Shown here piece after piece: positions 21,134 through 29,889 of a stretch of 64,000 bases of DNA (positions are counted from its first letter, which is position 1; each line of letters starts with the position of its first letter). The stretch spans positions 217,366,017-217,430,016 of the forward strand of contig JARDYH010000004.1 of assembly GCA_029215795.1 (NCBI GenBank). Reading direction: 5' to 3'. Below the pieces are notes generated by a model. It was not told the DNA's origin. It did not search any database and was given only the letters and a program-made list of their open reading frames with translations. This DNA comes from Anniella stebbinsi (lineage: Eukaryota > Chordata > Lepidosauria > Squamata > Anniellidae). Made by a program: the position numbers and the translations under genes.

Positions 21134-23738
21134 TGGAGTCCTCCGATCCACAGCGGCCGCACGAATAAGGTAAGTGTGTGCAGTCAACGCAGGGACACCT
21201 GAGAGTGTCCAGAAGTGGGGCAGTCTGAGATCTTACTTCCGAGTAAGCAAGCAGGCAGCCCCGTGTGCCTACTGGGGCGTGGGCACTCAGGACCGGGCAG
21301 ATGCCAGTCCTGGGTGAGAGGGAGCCAATGGTGGAAAAGTATGATTTATCTCATGTTAATTCTTTTCCCCCCCCCCCTCCTTCTTTTGCAGCCTATGGAA
21401 CTCTTCGCCACTGCGCAAAGCGCACCCGTGATTCCAGACTGCCCATCTGCCCCAGCCACGGCCACATGGAGGTGGCCCCTCGATTCACGTCACCCCTACG
21501 ACTCAGGTAAGAGTGCAGGCAGAGTGGCCATATAGAAAAGAAGGCAGGGCCCCTGCACCTTTAACTGTTGTGATGAAGAGGGAATCTCAGCAGGAACTAA
21601 TTCCATACAAATGACACTGGCAGAAATTCCCTTTTCTCTACAACTGCTGAAGTTAGGAACCCTGACCTGGATTTGATCTGGTCAGCCTAACGTAGGGTGC
21701 TATTAGGAGTGAATGAATAACCCAAGGACAAAAGAAATGGTGATTCTCTAATGATCCGGTAAGCTGTGTCCTGCCAGACACAAAAGGATAGCCAATCCCT
21801 CTAACAATGGGCTCAGAAGAGTGATTTAGAAAGGGAGGGGTGCAGCAGGAGAAAGAGGATTGCATCACAAACAAGAGAAGTGTGCCGGTGGGAGACTAGT
21901 TACTAGGACTTGCATGTATTAATTAATACAAATCTTTATTTATTTTCCTTTCTTCTTTTGCAGTATAAAAGTATTTATGTAATATTCATTATCCCCCTCC
22001 TCTTCTTTTGCAGCCTATGGCACTCTCACTGCCACAGTGCCCGGGAAAGGAGAGATTTTGCCCATTAAATGCCAGCCTGCCCGCCCGCTGCTGATGCCGC
22101 CTGCCGCCTTCCAGATCGTTCCTGCGAGGCGGGCCAGCCGCCTTCCTTGCACAAGCCATGGGACTAGGGGTCCTCCAGGAGAATCTCACCGAGTCCTCAA
22201 CGCCCTCAGGACTACGGTAAGTGTTCTGTGAATGGGGGGGGCACCTTCCACCTCACTAAAGGTTGGCTGTCTGCCTGCTAACTTCCGAGTGAGCAGGCAG
22301 CCCCGTGTGCCTGCTTTGGCGTGGGCACTCAGGAAGGGCAATCCTGGGTGGAAGGGAGCTGGTTGTGTTAAAGTGGTCAACTAATATTCATTCTTTTCCC
22401 CCCCCCTCCTTCTTTTGCAGCCTATGGAACTCTTCGCCACTGCGCAAAGCGCACCCGTGAATCCAGACTGCCCATCTGCCCCAGCCACGGCCGCATGGAG
22501 GTGGCCCATCGATTCACGTCGCCCGCACGACTCTGGTAAGAGCCTGTCAGAGAGCTTACCCACGAGTAAGCAAGCAGGCAGCCCCGTGTGCCTGCTTTGG
22601 CGTGGGCACTCAGGAAGGGCAATCCTGGGTGGAAGGGAGCTGGTTGTGTTAAAGTGGTCAACTAATATTCATTCTTTTCCCCCCCCCTCCTTCTTTTGCA
22701 GCCTATGGAACTCTTCGCCACTGCGCAAAGCGCACCCGTGAATCCAGACTGCCCATCTGCCCCAGCCACGGCCGCATGGAGGTGGCCCATCGATTCACGT
22801 CGCCCGCACGACTCTGGTAAGAGCCTGTCAGAGAGCTTACCCACGAGTAAGCAAGCAGGCAGCCCCGTGTGCCTGCTGGGGCGTGGGCACTCAGGACCGG
22901 GCACATGCCAGTCTTGGGTGGGAGGGAGCCAGTGGTGGAAAAGTATCATTTTTCTCATATTCTTCCCCCCCCCCTTCTTCTTTTGCAGCCTATGGAACTC
23001 TTTGCCACAGTGCCCAGGAGAGACGGTAATGCAGACTGCCCACCTGCCCGTCACTGCCCGCCTGGAAGTGGCATCTTATCAACAACGCCCTCAGGAGGAC
23101 TACGGTAAGTGTTCTGTGAATGGGGGGGGGGCACCTTCCACCTAACTGAAGGTTGGCTGTCTGCCTGCTAACTTCCGAGTGAGCAGGCAGCCCCGTGTGC
23201 CTGCTGGGGCGTGGGCACTCAGGAAGGGCAATCCTGGGTGGAAGGGAGCTGGTTGTGTTGAAGTGGTCAACTAATATTCATTCTTTTTTCCCCCCCTTCT
23301 TCTTTTGCAGCCTATGGCACTCTCACTGCCACAGTGCCCGGGAAAGGAGAGACTTTGCCCATTAAATGCCAGCCTGCCCGCCCGCTGCTGATGCCGCCTG
23401 CCGCCTTCCAGATCCTTCCTGCAAAGAGAGCAAGCCGCCCTCCTCGCACAAGCCATGGGACTTGGCATTCGCCCTCAAGGAGAATGTCACCCAGTCCCCA
23501 ACGCCGCTGTTGGACTTTGCCCATTAAATGCCAGCCTGCCCGCCCGCTGCTGATGCCGCCTGCCGCCTTCCAGATCCTTCCTGCAAAGAGAGCAAGCCGC
23601 CCTCCTCGCACAAGCCATGGGACTTGGCATTCGCCCTCAAGGAGAATGTCACCCAGTCCCCAATGCCGCTGTTGGACTTTGCCCTGGATGCCAGCCTGCC
23701 TGCCCGCCTTCCAGATTCTGCTGTGGAAGGAGAAATAA
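21125..23738 (+). CDS. Putative spliced cargo gene of the hAT, 378 aa, function unknown
   Basis: Seven modules with canonical splice sites: 21125-21169, 21392-21506, 22014-22216, 22421-22535, 22702-22816, 22989-23104 and 23311-23738. All internal acceptors are C-rich tracts ending TTCTTTTGCAG; donors are GTAAGT or GTAAGAG. Lengths 45, 115, 203, 115, 115, 116 and 428 sum to 1137 nt = 379 codons, with no internal stop and TAA at 23736-23738. Modules 3 and 7 are open in only one phase each, and it is the phase the chain delivers. The product is Pro-, Ala- and Arg-rich and I recognise no domain. Modules 2, 4 and 5 are copies of one 115-nt exon; modules 3 and 7 share their first part; module 7 holds an in-frame 162-bp duplication. 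The start at 21125 is the first in-frame ATG after a stop in array B; the ATG opening module 2 is an alternative. That it is translated is inference. Confidence 0.5.
21526..21665 (+). mobile_element. Half copy of the TAGGGTGACC MITE inside a cargo-gene intron
   Basis: The sequence from 'ccatatagaaaagaaggcag' through 'tttaactgttgtgatgaaga' to 'acaactgctgaagtt' matches the inner half of the MITE at 27205-27345. It explains why this intron (21507-22013) is 507 nt while the others are 166-222 nt. Confidence 0.65.
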
Positions 23739-23739
23739 A
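23734..23739 (+). terminator. AATAAA poly(A) signal overlapping the cargo stop codon
   Basis: AATAAA at 23734-23739 contains the TAA stop at 23736-23738. It is the first AATAAA downstream of the transposase on the plus strand that I could find, so it may serve one or both transcripts. Confidence 0.6.
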
Positions 23740-24071
23740 TAATACTAGGTGCTGCAAGAGACCATGTGGATTGGCTCTACATCAAAGCAGCCTTCTGGTT
23801 TAGAATTACATACTACACAAGAAAAGAACAATCACTTATCCTGCAAGATCCCTTCCCAGGCTAGGATCTGAATAATAGCTATTAGCTAGGATCTGAATAG
23901 CTATTACCTGGGATTAGCTACTAGTGCATTTGGTAGCATTCCTGCAACCAACACCTGTCTTGTCATGTAAATGTATGGGTCCCTAAAGCAATTTACAATC
24001 ACTTTACATTTTACAAATGAATAAGTGAAACTTTCTTCCCTCATTACCAATCCACACCAGGCAGGCAATGT
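23740..24071. other. Spacer between cargo gene and right TIR
   Basis: Mostly unique AT-rich sequence with a short local duplication ('gctaggatctgaata' twice near 23863-23900). No gene seen. Confidence 0.5.
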
Positions 24072-25335
24072 CCCCTTCCTGAAGGTTTAAAATAATAAAG
24101 TTTAACCTTTGTTTTCCCACTAAAGCATTGCACCAAAGTTTGTGAAATTTCCAGCGTTTGAGCGGGCATAGGTCCTGTGCCATGTGAGCGAGTTAGAGTT
24201 TTGTAGCTCTTAAAACCAACCCATAAATCCCATGTGAAATGCCATGCATAAACCTTTGTTTTCCCACTAAAGCATTGCACCAAAGTTTGTGAAATTTCCA
24301 GCGTTTGAGCGGGCATAGGTCCTGTGCCATGTGAGCGAGTTAGAGTTTTGTAGCTCTTAAAACCAACCCATAAATCCCATGTGAAATGCCATGCATAAAC
24401 CTTTGTTTTCCCACTAAAGCATTGCACCAAAGTTTGTGAAATTTCCAGCGTTTGAGCGGGCATAGGTCCTGTGCCATGTGAGCGAGTTAGAGCTTTGTAG
24501 CTCTTCAAACCAACCCATAAATCCCATGTGAAATGCCATGAATAAACGTTCGTTTCCCACTAAAATGTTGCACCTAGCTTCCGGAAATTTCACACACATT
24601 TGAAGTGAAGTGTTCCCTGCAATGTGCCAAAGTTTCCCGTTTGTATCTTTGAAAATAAAAAAATGGGAGGCAAAACTGTATTTTACCCCACTGCTACCCA
24701 ATTTTCAACAATTCATTGCCAACACATGCCTGGAGCTAGCTGTCTGAAATTTTACACACATATCAAGGGAAGTGTTCCCTGTAATGTGCCGAAGTGTCCT
24801 GTTTGTATCTTTAAAAATAAAAACATGGGAGGCATAACTGCATTTACCCCACTACTACCCATTTTTCAAAAATTCATTGCCACACCAGGCAAGCACCCAC
24901 GGTTCTGGGATTTCACACACGTGGGTCCCAAGGTTCCACCTACAATGTGGCAAAGTTTCATGTGTGTAACTTTAAAAATGACCGAGTTATAGGCATTCCA
25001 TGTTATTTATTAAAAAATCAATTGCCACAAACTGCATGCACCAATCTTTCTGAAATTTCTCACAGATACCTATCCCTAACCAGTGTACAATGTGCCCAAG
25101 TTTCATCCTTCTGTCTTTAAAAATGAAAAAGTTATAGGCGTTTTTATAAAACAATAATTTGCTATAGGAAAAAGCATTCAAAATGGCGTCCGATCCGGAT
25201 CGGAAAATCCGATCCGCGGATCGGAATCGGATCCGATCCGATCCGACACACGATCCGATCCGATCCGATCCGACCCCCCAGGTCCGATTCCGATCCGCTA
25301 TCCGATCCGATCCGGGGGGTCAGTGCACATCCCTA
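24072..25335 (-). repeat. Right terminal inverted repeat of the hAT element
   Basis: Inverted copy of 14551-15670. It is about 145 bp longer because the innermost 147-bp unit is present once more than on the left (repeat boundaries at about 24117, 24264, 24411 and 24557). Outer satellite at about 25190-25320 has the same GGATCGG motifs in a different order. Confidence 0.9.
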
Positions 25336-25343
25336 GTCTTTTC
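25336..25343. repeat. Right 8-bp target-site duplication of the hAT element
   Basis: GTCTTTTC, identical to 14543-14550. Confidence 0.93.
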
Positions 25344-26000
25344 CTCATTATTGAACTCATGCTCCACATCTTTCAATGGTGTATCCTCCATCATATTGGA
25401 CTGATATCCATCCATGTAGTGGAGGGTGGAGAACAGTCTGGCAAAGAGCCTCAGCAGAAACTACTCGGTATCTCATGAGTGGATGGTGACAGCAAGGGTA
25501 GTGTCTGAACTATTCCGCAGATAGGGCACACCAGATGTGGACCTGTTCGCTCAGGCAGAAAACATTTCTGCAGCAGGGCAGGTGCAGATTCAGAATCATT
25601 ACGGGATGCATTTCTGTACTGTTGGATGAGTCCATTTCTAAACCTCCTTCCACTATTTCCCTACCTCACGAGGATACCCGCAAAAATCAAAATGGACAGG
25701 ATGAACTGCATCCTGCTCACCCCTCGGTGGCCAAGACAACCTTGGTTTGCTCTCCTCTGCCTGTCATACAGGGAGTACGTCTGCTTCCTGTCAATTTCAA
25801 ACCTCCTGACTTGGAATCAGGGCACAATTCACTGTTTAGATCTGAACACAGTCCACATGAAAGTACGGAGGATTCAGTGACTGGTCCACTGGTTCAGTAC
25901 CGGAGTTGATCCAACATACCCTTAATGTTGCATGTAAGCCAGCTGGGAAAATCTATTTCCTACCCGCTACTATAAGGACTGCAGCACAGCTCAGAGGGAA
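25344..26000 (+). pseudogene. DIRS-like retrotransposon remnant, 3' part
   Basis: This continues the pol remnant cut by the hAT. Broken frames read VENSLAKSLSRNYSVSHEW near 25420-25480 and GTPDVDLFAQAEN near 25525-25565. These correspond to the region after the RNase H 'NKQGGTRS' block in DIRS elements. There are many stops. A CR1-like ending ('cctcttccaactctttgattctat') follows at about 26115-26155. Confidence 0.65.
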
Positions 26001-26159
26001 CAGAGAAATCCAAAGTATGGGGTGTCAGATGACCTCAGTATCCCTCCTAATCAAAACATCCTAGTGCTTTGACCCTGCAAGCCCAGAATCCAGTACACCA
26101 CCATGGGCTAGATGAACATCGAGGCCTCTTCCAACTCTTTGATTCTATAATTAGCAGCT

Positions 26160-26900
26160 AGCTGATCACGTTGAAGTCCATGTCACACAATATTTCACCA
26201 GCTGATTTCTGCAGCTCAAATATAGTAAAGCCACAGGAGAAGACCAAGGCAGAGTTTTTTTCCCCTAGCAGTTGGCAACTCTAGTTATTATGAAGCATAA
26301 AAAAGGAGAGTGAAAAAAGTAACCCCAATAAGTCTTTAATAACCATACTTTTGTGAGTGTGGCAATTTGACACTGAATATGTCCAGGAGTAGCCTTGCAA
26401 CCTTGCTGGATATTTCTTCCCTGACTGCTTTCCTTGCTCTGAAATGTCTTCCATGACTGTGTGCAACACATAATGAACAAGACAACATCATCCAGATATT
26501 GACTACAGTGTGCTAAATGTAACTTTCCCCTCTTTTCTCCACCCTAAGCCCACTTGAAGGCTGCTGGGTCCCAGAAAATCCATTTCCTAGCTGGGAAGGC
26601 CGGAAAATACCTGACTACCTTCCTTGAGGAAAGTTCAGAAGGTAGTTACCCTTCTCTAGTTTGGGCAAGGTGCCTATACGTTGCAAGGTTCAGTCAAAAG
26701 AAATACTGCAGCAATTTACAGGGTTTCATATCTCAGGAGAACATATAATCACTGTGTGCCTCCAATGCAGTCTGAAGTGGTAGAGCCTAAACATAGGTTT
26801 ACTGCCTCCAGAGGGACTAGACTTCTGTTGCTGCAAGTTTGTACATTTTGCTGAGAGAGTGGAGCTAATTTCTGAGGGAACAGAGGACCACTGGGTAAGC
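26160..26900. other. Intergenic, no feature seen
   Basis: Only short shadow frames; no splice-supported coding sequence or recognised repeat. Confidence 0.5.
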
Positions 26901-26912
26901 TTTGGGTATTGC

Positions 26913-27498
26913 TAGGGCTATCATATGGAAAGGAGGACAGGGCTCCTGTATCTTTAACAGTTGTATTGAAAGGGGAATTTCAGCAGGTGTTATTTGTATA
27001 CATGCAGCACCTGATGAAATTCCCTCTTCATCACAACAGCTAAAACTAGGCTGTCCATATGAAAAGGAGGACAGGGCTCATGTAACTTTAATAGTTGTAG
27101 AGAAAAGGGAATTTCAGCCAGTGTCATTTGTATGCAATTAGTTCCTGGTGAAATTCCCTCTTCATCACAACAGTTAAAGTTGCAGGCACTATACTAGAGT
27201 GCTCATATACAAAAGAAGGCAGGGCCCCTGCAACTTTAACTGTTGTGATGAAGAGGGAATTTCACCAGGAACTAATTGCATACAAATGACACTGGCTGAA
27301 ATTCCCTTTTCTCTACAACAGTTAAAGTTACATGAGCCCTGTCCTCCTTTTCATATGGACAGCCTAGTTTTAGCTGTTGTGATGAAGAGGGAATTTCACC
27401 AGGTGCTGCCTGCATACAAATGACACCTGCTGAAATTCCCTTCAATACAACTGTTAAAGATATAGGAGCCCTGTCCCCCTTTTCATAGGGTCACCCTA
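26913..27498. mobile_element. 586-bp palindromic hAT-type MITE with 8-bp duplication
   Basis: It begins TAGGGCTATCATATGG and ends with the complement of TAGGGTGACCCTATG. The flanks are GGTATTGC at 26905-26912 and again at 27499-27506. It is an almost complete inverted repeat. An inner 320-bp palindrome (27047-27366, ends TAGGCTGTCCATATG) is embraced by outer arms that are also inverted copies, so each arm consists of two diverged half-MITEs in tandem. The sequences next to the inner palindrome (gctaaaac / gttttagc) are inverted, not direct. Confidence 0.85.
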
Positions 27499-28214
27499 GG
27501 TATTGCTAAGGATTCGCAGGCAGCCATTGTCTGTGTTCATGAAACAACAGTAGCATGAGAAGTTGTTTAGGCCTCATGTGCCATTGCCTGGTTGGATTTT
27601 GAGGCCTGGACTGGTGCTGACTTACATACATTTAACCACTTCAAATGCTAAGTGCCCTGGCAACCTACTTTCTCCCCTGCTGCCCAAAATCCTGGAGTTG
27701 TAATTTTGGGAGAGCGTTGAAGAATTCTCTACAAACCTGATAGTTAAATTAGTTTGAAGCCATATAATATTTGTCATATAGGCATGGGTAAGTGACCCCT
27801 AAAGAGAACTTTGTGGGGTGGGGGGGATCTCAATGCTCAGGAGTGAGGAGAAAAATGTAGCCACATTTCTGCTGTTTCATTTTCAAGGTCACAGAAAGAG
27901 ACTCCAATCCTAGGAAGGGTATCAGAATCCACCCACCGCCCGCTCAAAAGAAGAGCCCTGTTGGAACACACCAAAAGCTTATCTGGTGTGGCATTATATT
28001 CCCACAATAGCCAGCCAATTGCATTTGAAGTGGCTGTGTAAATATTTCAAGGCCCACATCTTTGTCAGGGGTGGAAGGAGAATCCCTCTTGCCTTGCAGA
28101 TATTTATCCACAGTGGATCAGATTTCACTTATTTGAACAGCTGCTGTTTGTCGACAGCACGCCTTGGCACAGTTTTCTATCAGCCAATGGAACGGAATAG
28201 AAAGGAGTTTACAA

Positions 28215-28645
28215 AATTATGCATGATGTGAAGAGGGTGGACAGGGAGACATTTTTCTCCCTCTCTCATAATACTAGAACTCGGGGTCATCCCATGAAGC
28301 TGATCGGTGGGAGATTCAGGCTGGATAAAAGGAAAGTTTTCTTCGCACAGTGCATAGTTAAACTATGGAAATCAGTCACTACCACGGGATGTAGTGTCGG
28401 CCACCAATTTGGTGATAAATTCCTGGAAAAGGCTATTAATGGCTAATAGTCCTAATGGCCATATCCTATGTCCAGTAGGATATGGCCTATGTACACCAGT
28501 TGCTGGGGAACATGGGCAGAAGGGTGCTGTTGTGCTCACGTCCTGCCTGTGGGTTGCCTGTGGGCAGCTGATTGGCCCTGTGGGAAAAACAATGAGGACT
28601 AGATGGACCTTGGTCTGATCCAGCATGGCTCATCTTACATTCTTA
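28215..28645 (+). repeat. CR1-like LINE 3' end
   Basis: The ORF2 C-terminus reads VDRETFFSLSHNTRTRGHP, then MKLIGGRFRLDKRK and a decayed IVKLWKS region to FLEKAING. It is followed by the 3' untranslated tail ending 'ctgatccagcatggctc' and an 'attctta' end. This is the best preserved copy of this subfamily in the window. Confidence 0.78.
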
Positions 28646-29444
28646 TGAGTTTTGAGGATTGTGAAATACTACGAAACAAAAGGAAAAGACCGTACTTAGG
28701 ATCAATTTCCATTTCTCCAACTTAATATAAAGCTGCATCACGACAAAAGTTAGGTCGAATTCACAGTTAAGGCCAAGGTGGATGACAGACCTGTTTGACG
28801 GTGTCCTCTCTTTGAAGGTCCAAGTCTGGTTTAAAGATACAAGACCCAGAAGCCTTGAAGGTGCACATCAACAGTTCGCCCCTGCGCACCAGACTGAGCA
28901 GGCAGGCATGTGGTTGACATCGTCCCACAATATTGAGATGTTTTGAATTTTTATTCATATTAGAAATACAAAACATCGGGTTGGATCCAGATTTAGTCAT
29001 TCTTAGAGTAGACCCATTGAAATCGATGGAACTTAAGTTATTCATTATTTGTAAGTTTGCATCTATATGTGTAACCTAGTACATGCAAATCTTTGCCCTC
29101 TTTTTTTGTGAATGCGTAAGTTACCACCTTTATTAAGACCTTACAGTGGTAATTTAGCAACATGCTGGGTTTATGGAGGCAGGGCCGGCAAAAGATGTCT
29201 CGCTGTCTGAGGACATGCCACCACAATCCCAGCCCACCCCATCCCACGCGCCCCCTTTTCTTTTCTGTATGGACAGCTGCGCTGTAGGACTCTCAAGAGA
29301 CCTTTGTGTGAGCTCGCATAGGTCTCCCAAGACCTCATGGGGCTCTCGCAGGCCTTTGCACAGGCCTTTTGTTTGGTAGTGCTTGGAGCCCTCCAACTGG
29401 AAATAAACTAGAGTATTGATTCTAAGAACATCAGAAGAAAATAT

Positions 29445-29880
29445 TACTTTATTTATTCATTCATTCATTACGTTTCTATGCCACCCGATGTCTGAAGCTG
29501 TCTAGGTGATTACAAAATGTAAAACCATAAAATGCAGCAACATAATAAAATATAACATTAAAAGCTTAAAATGACAGAATAAAGCCAGAGTAAAAGCCAG
29601 CAGCGGTGTAGTAATCTGAAAACGCAGTAGCACATAAAAGTAATAATAATAAAAAACTGAAGATGAAAAAGTCTGGGAGCATAAAATGGTCTTCACCTGG
29701 CACATAAGAAGAACCATGCTGGATGAGACCAAAGGCCTATCTAGTCCAGCATTCTGTTTGCACTCTGGCCAACCAGAGGTCTAAGAGAAGCCCACAAGCA
29801 GGACATGAATGCAATGCCACCCCCGGCTCATGTTCTCCAGCAACTGGTATACACAGGCATACTGCCATAGATACAGTTAC
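29445..29880 (-). repeat. L2-like 3' tail followed by CR1-like 3' end, both minus strand
   Basis: 29445-29700 has 'ttatttattcattcattcatta' then 'atgccacccgatgtctgaag', the complement of an L2-type 3' end. 29703-29880 has 'accatgctggatgagacc' and 'tatctagtccagcattctg', the complement of the CR1-like 3' tail. Confidence 0.6.
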
Positions 29881-29889
29881 TTAGTAAGA

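Larger units (their letters stand above)
14551..25335 (+). mobile_element. Complete 10,785-bp hAT-superfamily DNA transposon
   Basis: The element begins TAGGGGTGTGCA and ends with the inverted form (its complement begins TAGGGATGTGCA). It is bounded by the perfect duplication GTCTTTTC and has split a DIRS-like remnant whose two halves are collinear across it. In order it holds: left TIR 14551-15670, CCAAT/TATA promoter 15750-15813, intact transposase 16276-18804, spacer 18805-19380, minisatellite 19380-20531, second tandem array 20532-21133, spliced cargo frame 21125-23738 with poly(A) signal, spacer 23740-24071, right TIR 24072-25335. hAT elements normally have TIRs of 10-30 bp and a single gene. 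The kilobase TIRs and second gene are atypical. Intact coding capacity, an exact duplication and near-identical inner TIRs argue for recent insertion. Confidence 0.93.

Noticed and set aside
24044..24508. 154-codon frame with 49-residue repeats in the TIR
   Set aside because: 147-bp tandem units are stop-free on one strand by chance. The frame differs between ends because unit number differs, so a protein is unlikely.
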